From the NCBI GenBank assembly GCA_037074705.1, contig CM073596.1, positions 16,133,501-16,197,500 on the forward strand: a DNA stretch of 64,000 nt, read 5' to 3'. A program made the translations under genes and the position numbers. Source of the DNA: Zhengitettix transpicula. Taxonomy: Eukaryota; Arthropoda; Insecta; Orthoptera; Tetrigidae. Shown one piece after another: positions 44,637-55,287 of this stretch. The notes under the pieces are model-generated. The model searched no databases. It was not told the origin of the DNA and saw only the letters and a program-made list of their open reading frames with translations. The first letter of the stretch is position 1. Every line of letters begins with the position of its first letter.

Positions 44637-46555
44637 ACAGCTGTAAGGACGGCATGTGTTGGTGTACTTCGTTGTATAGTTATACTGTTCAATGTGTCCC
44701 TTTTCCCTTGCACGTTGATTTTGCTTTCGGAATCTTAGTGAAAATAACCCCTGATCATTAAGACTGTTCATATATATTCGAGGTCATTGAACGGAAAAAA
44801 ACCAGACGACCACATTCTCAGGTATATCTGGTTCTTGACATCCTCGAAGAAGTTGCCTTAAGCAAAGGCCAACATTATTGTGACCAAAGACCGTTTTAAT
44901 TGCTGCGGATTCTGTTGACCGTGATATGGTTTCAACCTGATGCAAGATATCTAACGTTTTCCAGACTTCCTCGGAAGAGAAATATATCGGGCACTTGACT
45001 GTGTTAGAAAGAACAAAGGATCAGTAAAGAAGAAAGATTTGCATCCAACTTGGCAGATGATCGCAATCAAGAACTGGTCACCTCAGACCCATTCAATAAA
45101 TTTCACGAAAAAATCCTCACTCAGCCGGGAAAATTCAGAAAGCCGACACTTGTATGGTAATCTATCATGTCGTAGCTTTGATTCCTATCTTCTTCATCCC
45201 CGATGAAGAGTTTAGAAACATCAGATAAAAATCATTCTTCTTTCTCTCGTTCATGGACAACGGAATAATCTTACGGTTGATTTCACATGCTAAAGAACTT
45301 CAAACATTTGGCCTGATTCTCTTCTTGTACTTCACTTCACACCCCCTCCCCCCCCCCCTCTCTGGCTAAAGACGGTATGTCCAGCGCAGCATCGACCAAA
45401 ATATAAGACTAACAACGTTACTGACAACACAAGTCATCTGCTGATGTTTTAATTTCAAATCCGTATTGCAAAAGCAACCAATTTTGGCGAATAAATAATG
45501 CGGTTTGTGAAACTGTTGACAAGAAAGACAGTCAATATAGTTTTAAAATTTTAGATTAATGTTTCCTGCATTGTCTGAAATGGAAACTTCATAATAGATT
45601 GCATAAAATTTAACAGGAAGTGAACTTGCTAGTGTTTGAACGTAGCAACGATTACATCAAATTTAGCCATTGCTGTTGATTGCAGATGAATCACATTCAA
45701 TGTAGACTACTGCGTGACCACTTAGTTTTAGATTCCATTACGAGTGGTTAACTGTTTCAACACCATTTAGTAACAAACAAGATGTCACAGACGCCACTGT
45801 AGCTCTTGAATTAGTAGGACTAATTTATGTTGTGATTTGAGTTGCTTTTACCTGAAGTGATCGTTTGATCGTCAGTCCATGATAACACAAAAGTAAATTT
45901 TGACGACTATCATATCGTGGAATTTTGTGATTTTTCTTTAAAAAAATATTTTTATCATCGCGGAATTTGTAGGAACGATGTCCTTGCTTGTGTGTCATAA
46001 ATTTAGATGTAGATGTGCTATTTAGATGATTATTGAAACAGTAGTGTGTATTTTGTTTTCTCAAACTGAGCATGTTCTGGGTCTAGATGTCCAGAAAATT
46101 ATAATTTTAAAATTAATTAAATTCTAGTAATGTCTTATAACAATGAAACCCCATAAATTAAATCCCCATGCGTCATTGAAACATTTTATTTTAATGTCTA
46201 ACGTGAGTCACACTAAGATGTGTTTAAAATATTTTGTAATTTATTTATATACATAACAGATGTCTTTGGATAAAGCCGAAAGCTCCTGTTGCATTACTTT
46301 ATTTGAAGTCTAATAAAAAAAATTAATTTATCGTTGACCTTATCAGTCTTCATCCTGAATTTCTACATATTATTTATTTGCAGACTTTTCACGTTTCGTC
46401 ATAGATAGAACATTAGCCACGACCTTCATGTGTGTGTGTGTGTGTGTGCATGTTGTCGGTTTGTTCGAATTTATAATGCGACGTGTAGACGAACAATACG
46501 TCGGTAAAATAGAGTGTTTTTTTGTATCAGGAAACAGTCAAGTATTATTTCCGCT
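44637..46555. other. No gene recognised
   Basis: 3' flank of the preceding gene (AATAAA at 45095-45100), then AT-rich DNA. A homopolymer-like C run lies at about 45350-45360 and a (GT)n at 46431-46448. The minus frame at 45825-46073 has no recognisable features. Confidence 0.4.
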
Positions 46556-46560
46556 TCCGG

Positions 46561-46592
46561 TATAAAACGTCTCTTTGGTTATTCCCGCAGTC
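46561..46592 (+). promoter_or_regulatory. Core promoter: TATA box and initiator
   Basis: TATAAAA at 46561-46567 and GCAGTC at 46587-46592 (near the arthropod initiator) are about 28 bases apart, the normal TATA-to-start distance. This predicts a leader of about 68 bases for the gene at 46657. Confidence 0.5.
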
Positions 46593-46656
46593 AATTTGAC
46601 TATAAAGACTGTAGATCCTGTCACCGCGGCCAGTAAACGTACCAACCGCGATAACG

Positions 46657-47101
46657 ATGATCGCCGCGAAAGTTCTCCTGATGTTGGGTGCTGCGGTGCT
46701 GGTAGCTCAGGCCATCGAGGACTTCGCAGCCAGGTCTGGAAATTTGTGTTTAGACTGTTTCCTTCCACCTTCCTCTCCACGACTAGTTCTAGCATCCATG
46801 GAGCTGCTTCTCATGTTACGTACAATTGCATTCCGCTTTCTTCAAACGATTCCACAGGGCCGATGAACCGTATCTGTCTCCAGTGGGTCCCAAGGGATCA
46901 ACAAATCCTGTCAAAGTCAAGAGCAAGAGCAGTCCCACGGCAACTACCCCGAAGAGCTCCAGTCGTATGAGATCTTCACCCCCTAAAACTAGCAGAACCA
47001 CAACTACCCGAACCACTTCCACGACAATCAGCACGTCTCCGGCTCGAGAACCAACCACCAGCACATCCTTCAGAAATACCACGAGCTTCCCTCTAGTATA
47101 G
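46657..47101 (+). CDS. Secreted Thr/Ser-rich mucin-like peptide, two exons
   Basis: Exon 1 is 46657-46733 and exon 2 is 46858-47101, separated by a 124-base intron (CAG|GTCTGG ... TTCCACAG|GG). The splice is phase 2 and recreates an Arg codon. The 106-residue product has a signal peptide (MIAAKVLLMLGAAVLVAQA), a short acidic start (IEDFAARADEPYLSP), a Lys/Ser segment and a long Thr/Ser stretch (SRTTTTRTTSTTISTS, then PAREPTTSTS) likely to be O-glycosylated. There is no Cys. Unspliced reading of exon 1 would instead give a 69-residue hydrophobic protein. I prefer splicing because exon 2 is in frame, low in stops and compositionally like the Thr-rich pro-region of the GBP-like gene at 28557. 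A donor-like GTATAG overlaps the stop, so a further exon is possible. Confidence 0.5.
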
Positions 47102-48082
47102 GTACAATTTCAATAGTCAGAAGCCGATTACACTTAGTTCTCGTCAATTTAGCGAACATATTCCCAGATATAAACCACAGGGAAAGTAAGAAAAAAATTC
47201 TAAAATTGCATTACGATTCTGATTTTAACATATCAGATAAAAAATAAGATTTTTCAGGCCATAAATGCTCAATATACGCCTTTCACAGAAATAATTTCTA
47301 AATCTTTAAATATATTTTAATTGTACTAAGACCTTCTGTTTCTGTGAGAAATGTTATTGCTATAGATAACAAGTCCTTTATATTTTTTCAAACACATTTT
47401 CCCTTTGATTAAAAATAATCTGAGTCCGCTGTATGTGATCAGTCAAACACTTCTGAACTCTCCAAGTCTTCTACATGTGTTATATGGTGAATTTGATTGA
47501 TTTTGTGTAAATGACAAATTTGTTGCCGGTGCTTCGTTACTCTCAATTAAGACATCAGTGCCTTGGGGGTTCAACAAACTGCTTTCTTAATCAGTCCCTC
47601 GAATTCTGATAGTTATATTAGGAACATAGATCTTACGCCAAAATGTTAAAATAATACTTTACCATTATTCCGTTTAGAACCAAATCTAAGATAGGAACTA
47701 TGAAAGTTCTTTTGACTGAACTTCATGACGATTTTACGGAAATTATTCATCCGCAAATTATTTTACATAAACTGCAAATAAAAACACTGAGACACACTTA
47801 ACTAAGAAGTTAAAAAACGGTCATAGCTTAAATAATTTTTAAACAAACTTATCCTGAGTATGGTATTTAGTGAACATCTACTGCCTAAAGTCATTCACTT
47901 TAAAAGTAACGTTAACGTTTTCGCGAATAAATTTCTTAATCTCGATGCATATCACATGAAATTATTTCTCCCGTATCTGAAAAAAATTCGTTAAACGTAG
48001 TAACACTATATTCTCATATGATGAGATATGACACAATAGTTTAGTACAGCCTAATATTTCTTATTCGATAATTTTGGTTATT
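47102..48082. other. No gene seen
   Basis: AT-rich 3' flank and intergenic DNA without supported features. Confidence 0.4.
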
Positions 48083-48480
48083 AATTTGTCTAATAAATAA
48101 AATAGTTTGTGTGTGTATGTATATTTGTGTGTATGTTCCGCATACAAATCTACACCCGTGGAGCAAATTTGACAAAATTTCGTACCGAAAACAAACACTT
48201 TGGGGGTCACTCACGACTATCTGGAGTGGACGGGTGTGAAAAATTTTCAAACACGCTCAGACGGTCGATATTTGCGTCGGATAAATCAATGAGGTTGATA
48301 GTGTTTCTCCCGATGTTTTTTTGTATATAATTTCAAGCCTTTTCGGCCCTGGGAGGGGAACACCCTTAGGGGTAGGGGGACGTTATATAAAAAACAACCG
48401 ATATTGGAGTCAAATCCGGGGATATGAATGTCGCTGAGTTTAAGTATGACAACGGGGGCTCCCAGCTAGTATTTAATAAA
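48083..48480 (-). repeat. Second RTE-tail-like repeat family, one copy
   Basis: The left end, TTTGTGTGTGTATGTATATT, is a short-tandem tail. The right end, GGGGGCTCCCAGCTAGTATT, is the reverse complement of an ACTAGCTGGGAGCC start, like the RTE-tail-like family, but the interior is different (GGTCACTCACGACTATCTGG, CTTTTCGGCCCTGGGAGG). Confidence 0.6.
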
Positions 48481-50112
48481 GGGAATGGTGTTTTGGACAA
48501 GGGATCACATCAAGCCAAAATTTCTTTGAGACTTATTGGAGTGCGGAAAAAAGTTGTGACATTTGTTTCCACGAGTAGGAAATATATTAAGAAATTCCTG
48601 AGTGTTTTAATTGAAATTAACGAAGTTTCCTGTGTCTATTTCTAATTTATTTGAAAGCAAAATAACTTAAAACTACAAATATAGAATGAGACATTCTTTT
48701 ATCAACATTTTCTCTCTCGATCCCTGATTGTGTGTATTTCTCTGTGATTATGTGTGAATGTGAACTACTTAAACTTCCGTTGACCGTTAAAACGGAAATA
48801 CGATATGAAGAGCCCGTGGACTTTAATGGACATTTTCCTCCAAGGAAATTTATGTCGACTCTAGTTTAGGTGAGATTTGTATACTGTTATCTTTAAGTCA
48901 CAGATATATTATACGATTGTAGATACCAATAAAACCTCAGTATCGCAAATTTTAGTTTCCTAAGAACACATTTCCTGTTTCAGTTTGCTTTTGAGAACTG
49001 ACTGTTTAGCATGGTTCATATTCTTTTTCTTCAAAATATAGCGCGTTATTGGGGATAGGCGTCTTTTCATTGATTTATACTGATTTAGTCAGTTTGTTTA
49101 ATCGCGTGAGCAACCATGTTTTGCCGATTTTTCCAACACCAGCGGAAAATACCGTTTGATGCCAGTCCGGCTGGGGTTTATAACTGTACCTCCATCGGGG
49201 GGGGGGGGGTTTCCGGTCCGAAAACAGCAGGTGCAGAGGGTCTAGCTGTTGAAATTTTCTACGTCAGATTGTCTAGGACCTGTGATTGGTCCATAACAAA
49301 TTAAATGGACCAATAGAGAGACAGTTGGAGACACAGGTCGCGAGAAGTGAATGCCTGGAGAGCATTCTAACTGGCTGTGAGCAGTTGCTCTTGTCTCTGG
49401 AAGGATGAGATCAGCGAGACTCCACCAAAGGCATCAAGTCGATGACCAGCTGCGAGGGACGTCGCTGTGTTGCTGAGACCCCCCCAGTCGTGTAACCAAT
49501 ATAGCACATTTATCATGCTTGCGTAGTGCACTTTTTATATAAAATTCGTTTTCTCGGGCCTAGTTTGCCACAACAATCCTTGGGTTTCATAACTGGCTAG
49601 TCGGGGCAAAATTTTATAATTATATATGTTTATACTTTCAAAATAAATTAGTTATGTGTAGAATGGGTTGTTGTTTTCCCTAGAACTTCCGCCTACCGCA
49701 GGTAAGCCGTTCCAAGAATTGGACCGCTGGAGACGTGCTACGGTGCGGTAGCTAGGGGAGTACTACAAAAAAATATGCATTAAGTGATCAATTGCTGTAT
49801 ATTTACAGTGTCTCACGTTTCTCCAGTTAATGCATATAAATTTGATAATTACATAATTTTAATTCCCTACCTTCATAGTCAACCTACAGTTCAAATTTTG
49901 CAACAAGTCAGACCGAACGATTGGTTGCCTTGTTAAGAGTTTTTTGTTATTTTTTTAAAAACTTGAATTTATTTGATTGTGTTTTTATGAGTAGTTGCTG
50001 TTTATTTTTGTCTCATAGTTCCTTCATAACTTTGAGATCAGCTATTATTAAGAAGAAACACATTCAGACACTAGCATTTCCAATGTCGAGTTGTTGTACT
50101 ACTTGAGAAAGG
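48481..50112. other. No gene recognised; GC-rich island at 49100-49780
   Basis: The island at 49100-49780 includes a poly-G run (about 49198-49209), the open frame 49116-49304 with no signal or domain, and a donor-like CAG|GTAAGC at about 49701. It could be an exon cluster or a retroelement leader. The rest is AT-rich. Confidence 0.3.
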
Positions 50113-50235
50113 GTTTGGGGATAACCGGCTACATGACGGTAATCCACGTGGTGGCAACCCCTATTTAATAGTATAGGAAGGGATTTAAAAGGGAAGATGC
50201 GGAAGGGTACAGGAAGGTAGCCAACGGTTGACTAT
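50113..50235 (-). repeat. SINE-like 3' fragment
   Basis: GGGGATAACCGGCTACATGA to GGTAGCCAACGGTTGACTAT, a diverged minus-orientation 3' end. Confidence 0.75.
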
Positions 50236-50350
50236 GTTTTTTTTAGGGAAACAGGCTACATGAGGGTAATCCACGTTGGGCAACTCCCCTTTAATAGCAT
50301 AGGAAGGGATTTGAAAGGGGGTATGCGGAAGGGCAGAGGAAGGTAGCCAA
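50236..50350 (-). repeat. SINE-like 3' fragment inserted next to the previous one
   Basis: Starts with a T run and AGGGAAACAGGCTACATGAG directly at the end of the neighbouring fragment and stops at GGTAGCCAA. A second, less diverged 5'-truncated insertion. Confidence 0.75.
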
Positions 50351-50970
50351 CCTGATGTTCAAGTATACATACATATGTATGTAATTAGTATCACCATTTT
50401 TTCCATCTCAACAAATTTTCAAAACGTCTTTCAGTATTATAATTTTAGTTTTGCAATTTTACCGACAATAGGATCCAACGTTGTTGTTTCCCGTAGTCAA
50501 GAAATCTATTGTCCACCAAATATTATCATTATCAAAATGAAATCAGAAGAACCATTAGGTATATTAACTTTCAAAAGTACTATTAGTTTTTATATATCAG
50601 AATGCAACTGATTAGGTGATCATTTGAAACTGACCGAAAAAAATTGTAATAAGTTACGGAATTCATGGTTTTTAAATGAATAATTTCCTTCTAATTGTAA
50701 ATCCTTACTGTAGTAATTTCTACTTATGCCGAAAATATAATTTCTTAACTTCTAAATATATTGCGAAATTCAGATTCCTCTAACCGTATAAGTCAACCTG
50801 ATCCTATTATAACTTCACCTTTGTGGTTTTCCTTAACCCCGACAGTAGTATGAAATATATAATTTCTAATGTTCGGACAACCTATTGAAAAATGTACGGA
50901 AAACGAGGGGGGGGGATGATTCCGGAATTTCTTGTAGTTTATTATAAACCATACTACACCAATTTTTTTT
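50351..50970. other. No gene seen
   Basis: AT-rich. The plus frame at 50375-50611 has a hydrophobic start but a low-complexity, AT-driven composition. I do not support it as a gene. Confidence 0.35.
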
Positions 50971-51418
50971 CCCCTTTAATAGCATAGGAAGGGATTTAAT
51001 AGGGGGGGATGAGGAAGGGTAGAGGAAGATAGCCAAGGGTTAACTTGGGTCCCCGGGCTATGGTTTAAGGATCCTACCCGGCATTCGCCTAAAAGTGATG
51101 CAGGACAAACCCTAGAAAACCTGCCTCAGGCAGGTCGGGCATTTGGTTCTTGTCTCACGCCCTTCATTAGATTGGGGACGCAGCATTACCCTCTCCGTGC
51201 CTCGACCAGTTTAGGAGGCAGCTGGCCGACTATTCCATTAGGAATAGCGGACAATTCTTACCGCATGCCAAATTTATGAGACCCCGGAACATACGCCTCT
51301 CAAAACAGACCGAGGTGCCTTGGCATGTGGGAACCTTAGTTCAAAAAATCCAGAGAGAGGAGCCTCCTCCAGAGCTCTCTGGGAAGGTTCACCTGAGCGA
51401 GATTTCTCTCACAGGCTG
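50971..51418 (-). repeat. SINE-like retroposon, minus orientation
   Basis: From CCCCTTTAATAGCATAGGAA to the head hairpin (GAGCGAGATTTCTCTCACAG). The very tail is replaced by a T run, and there is a short deletion in the CACGCCCTTC...GGGGACGC region. Confidence 0.8.
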
Positions 51419-52256
51419 CAAATGAATATGCATGCTGTATATTACGCGCCGTCGTCATTAAGACAGCGGAAAAGTCGTTAACTTGTAAGTTGCCCAACTC
51501 ATACTCGTGCTAGTCGAAATAATTACCTCTCAAGTTATTTTCAACTGATATTTTTATGATGATATAAATGTAGTAGTGCAGCTTCGTAGCGATAAATTCC
51601 AATAAATATTACTGGGCAGCTTCCAAGAGCCCAAAGTATGAACGTTCGCGGAGAAATAGGGTTGGGATTAAAATCTATTTGTAGCTTCTACGTTCTTGGT
51701 GGTGGACACCTGATTCAGTTATTCGATTTTTTTAGATCTGCGGCGTTTTTTAATTGTTAATGTATTGCGATACCTTTAGACGAATTTATCCATATTATGT
51801 GTTATCTATTAAAAAAAATGTGTGACTGAAGATTAGTCCAAAACGTGAAATTGCACGAAAGTGCTTTTTAGAACTCTTCGTCTAGAAAAGAAGTCGTTGT
51901 AGTTAAAAAGAAACTGGTTTCGTTCAGAGTTCAGAGCGAGACTTTCTGAAGACACCCATGCTATTCAAAACATAGCAAGGGAAGTGGTAAATAACGGAAA
52001 AGCCAGAAGCCTTCCCTTCTTCCACCTGGAAATGGTGCTGATACCGTGGACAACAGCTGCAAACGCTTTAGGCGGGAACGAGGTGGTCCGTCAGAGGTAA
52101 ACCTTAATCTCCCAAACAGGATGAGGTCACGCCGCACCTATACGAGTATTCATTCGAACTTCCTCGTCTGTGGAAGAAACAGACCTTTGTCAGTAAACGG
52201 TTTAACCGTAGACGCTGTATCCAGAAAAAATATATATTCGCCTGTAAAGAACGGTC
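51419..52256. other. Upstream region of GBP-like gene 4, possible leader exon
   Basis: A GC-richer stretch at about 51920-52096 ends in a donor-like AGAG|GTAAAC and may be a 5' UTR exon. AAATATATATTC at about 52229 is AT-rich and TATA-like. The frame 52046-52357 runs over the gene in another register and is a shadow. Confidence 0.3.
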
Positions 52257-52439
52257 ATGAGGAGCTCGGATCTTCTGGTCGTGGTGCTCGTTGCGTTAAC
52301 ATGTTCCTCTGCAGCGGTTTTAAATGTCTTGGAGAGGAACGTTATACAGACGCCTAACCTGCCTACAAAGTGCGAAGACGGACACCTACCAGATCTTCTG
52401 AACGAATGTCGTGAGGTCTGGAAGAGACATGAAAGGTAG
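52257..52439 (+). CDS. GBP/ENF-like cytokine precursor 4, minimal pro-region
   Basis: A 60-residue product. Residues 1-20 are a signal peptide (MRSSDLLVVVLVALTCSSAA), followed by only 18 residues of pro-region (VLNVLERNVIQTPNLPTK) and then CEDGHLPDLLNECREVW with a basic extension KRHER to the stop. C39 and C51 keep the 11-residue spacing and the following Arg-Glu-x-Trp. The second conserved Gly of the GBP pattern is Asn here, so this is the more diverged version of the module. The KR after Trp could allow trimming of the tail to the aromatic end seen in two other members. Gene 5 follows 2.5 kb downstream on the same strand. Confidence 0.62.
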   Translation: MRSSDLLVVVLVALTCSSAAVLNVLERNVIQTPNLPTKCEDGHLPDLLNECREVWKRHER

Positions 52440-53522
52440 GCGCCGCGACGTTTCGTGACCAGCTCGGTTCCACTTGCTCACGAAGAACGCGGTTTACTCC
52501 GAAACTTCTGAGCTCGACATATAATTGATATCATTTCCCCTAGAAACTAAACGAGGTGTCTTTAACAGTAAATGTGTGGAATGAGTCGAATGATTCTGAT
52601 TAATTTCTATTTTCCATTGGATCTTTCAAATGATGCGCACAGTTGAACAGAAATCGTAACGTAGCGAGTATTAAGATTATAACATGTCATATACAGGAAT
52701 AACCGAAAGTAGATTGGAACGCCGCCACGTGTATTCAGTATAATTTAGTGTTCGTTTATTAGTAAAAAATTAATTCTGAAGGATACAATTTTTGGAGTGT
52801 AGATGTTTTACAAAAGGGGTTGTATAATTAATTTTAATTTTTAATTTATATTTATTACACATTAGTCCGTCTTACGATTTTTCATTCATTATAAATAATA
52901 TATATAATACTTTTTATTTAAATAAATACTAAAAGAAAAGAAACGTTTTCTATAAAATCAGTGACAAGTTATATAATAAAAATTTATATTATAATTGGTT
53001 GAAACTGGCCAAAAGTCATAAATTTTTGTATAAACAATAAAATTTACAAGTAACTAACATAAGTATATTATTAGACAAACCATTAAAATAAATTATAAAA
53101 AGTCACATTTTAAATATATTAATAACCCACTCTTTTAAGTCATAAAATCGAGTGTGTCAATTATTTTTTGAATTGGTTACTCTTACATTGAAAAAGTAAT
53201 GGTGATCAAGGGGCGCCATTGTCGTATTAAATTTTAAAAATATTTCCCTTTAGCTAGCCTGCAATTAAGTGTTTTTAAGTTTTACGTCTTACATAACCAC
53301 TTAGTCTCCTTAATAAGTTGCATTTCAGAATTTAGTTTCCATTTCAACAGAACTCTAATTAAAACTGTCGAAGGTTTTTGTGGCCGTTGTAATAAGAAAG
53401 TCATGCTTCAGTATTTGGCCACGTTTTATAACTGCGTGACCAAAACAAAAATCGATGCATACATTTGATAAAAACAATTATTGTTCTATTGCAACGGTTC
53501 TTTGACGAATCCAAGCTTCAGA

Positions 53523-53570
<48 letters not shown>

Positions 53571-54930
53571 AACTTCAATGTACGTGACTCCATTTTGTTG
53601 TACTCATATTTAATTCTGCTTGATGTCCACAATAACTAACCCGTCTACTCCTTTGTTCCAGATGATTGCTGCCTCAGTAAATATGTGTCGTCTCGTGCAG
53701 CGTGTTTGTCTCTCTTATTATTCCTACCGTAACATGTTTTGTTAAAATTAATAAATGTATTACAAAATATGACTCTGTGTTCAATTAAAACCTAATTTAT
53801 TACACACGTCTCTGTCTGTACTCGGCATTAACGTATTATTGTGTTGTTTCCTGTTGGACCGGAAAAATACTCTTCAGCCTCGGTCACGTAAATTATTAAT
53901 TTTAATTTAATTTAACATTGATAAAAGTAACTATGTTTACTTCTTAGATATAAATAAAACTGTTGAAATATTTTTAATGAAAAAAACTTACAAGAAATTA
54001 TATACGTGCTAGGATTATTTTTGAATGTGGACATAAGTATCTTAACAATGTTTTTTGTTTTCTGTAAAAGATCAGGAATAAATGTCAAAGCTATGCAGTT
54101 ATCAGTTGTTCTCAAAAGAAAACCTAGATCCTTCCTGTTCGACGTTTGATGAACAAATATCTGAAATATTATTTGTTTCCATTTGGATGATGTGAATGCG
54201 TTAGAATGCAATCTAACTGATGACGGTGAATGCGACATATAAATAACCAAGCACATGTTCTGACTCTAGAAATCGGAAGATATTGTCAAAAGAATGAAGT
54301 AAAACTCTATATCCCTAGGCCGGCGAGATATAAGAGTTTAAAAAACAGATAGAAATAAAATGCAACCAATATTAATGACAGATAATTAATTTGTTAATGA
54401 CGAAGGAATTAAACTATAATATATCTATAAGTGGTGATAAAAAAAATTCACTAGGTTACGAATATTGATAGCTTACGTAGTTCAATGTGACGAATCGAAG
54501 AAGTGACCGCAGAATGACTTAAATATCCAAAGAAACAATTGGTTTTGGAGCCTATACAGCGAATTGTTATGAATAAAAAATCATTTTTGCCTCGTATGAG
54601 CGTGAAAACTTATAGAAACTCGTATAAAATTAGAATAATCTGAACAATATTTAAAATAAGGCTTCGTTTTGTCTATTCATTCGAAGAATTTTCTTGAGGT
54701 TTCATTCCTGTTTGGCAGGTAACACTTGGTAAGTTATAAGAGAGCAATAGATTGTTCGTAAGAACAAAGCTCCAGGATCATGAGCCGTTTATTTCATAAC
54801 TAGCCTTGGCTGTGTAGATAACCCCTTTGAGCAGTGGTCAACGTATCGATGTCAGCAAACCACAGTCGCAGATAAGAGCAGGTAGTGATTGTGTCCAAAC
54901 CGCGGTCAAGATTTCATCCCAGACCTCGTC
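52440..54930. other. Intergenic between GBP-like genes 4 and 5
   Basis: AT-rich, including a (TA)n run at about 53528-53568. The minus frame at 53912-54256 has no recognisable domain. The last 100 bases before 54931 are GC-richer and may be leader. Confidence 0.4.
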
Positions 54931-55287
54931 ATGGACGCCAGGTGGTTGCAACTTCTGCTGTTAGCGACGGTCATCTTTCCGGAGGCGCACCACCAGCGTC
55001 TGATCTTCCGCGACAACGAGTACCAGCCGGAAAAGCCGCATCTCAACGCCTTCAATGACGCCACGATCTTCAAGAGGCAACGTCTACCACCCTCGTCAGT
55101 GGATCTCAGCAGCTGTGTCAAGATCCCGACACCAACTTGGTCCTCGGAGGCGTGTGTCGTATTCAAGAGCACCACCAGTTCTGACGGGATGTTTCGTAAC
55201 ATCATAAGCTCGCCGAGTTTGCCAGACTGTGACGAGGGTCAGAAGAGGGACCCCAACGGCATATGCCGAGACGAATGGAGGAAATGA
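54931..55287 (+). CDS. GBP/ENF-like cytokine precursor 5, with extra Cys pair
   Basis: A 118-residue product from the ATG at 54931 (the frame is open from 54889 without an ATG). Residues 1-19 are the signal peptide (MDARWLQLLLLATVIFPEA). The pro-region has a basic site FKRQR at 48-51, which could be a processing site, and two extra cysteines, C62 and C75 (SSCVKIPTPTWSSEACVVF), not seen in the other members. The C-terminal module is CDEGQKRDPNGICRDEW with Arg-Lys after it. C100 and C112 form the loop, and all motif positions are kept. It is the member closest in module sequence to gene 3 (NGICRD shared). A poly(A) signal lies at 55492-55497. The exon is GC-rich in AT-rich surroundings. Confidence 0.7.
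   Translation: MDARWLQLLLLATVIFPEAHHQRLIFRDNEYQPEKPHLNAFNDATIFKRQRLPPSSVDLSSCVKIPTPTWSSEACVVFKSTTSSDGMFRNIISSPSLPDCDEGQKRDPNGICRDEWRK

Noticed and set aside
52046..52357. Plus-strand 103-residue frame overlapping GBP-like gene 4
   Set aside because: Different register from the signal-peptide frame. No domain. It crosses a donor-like site.
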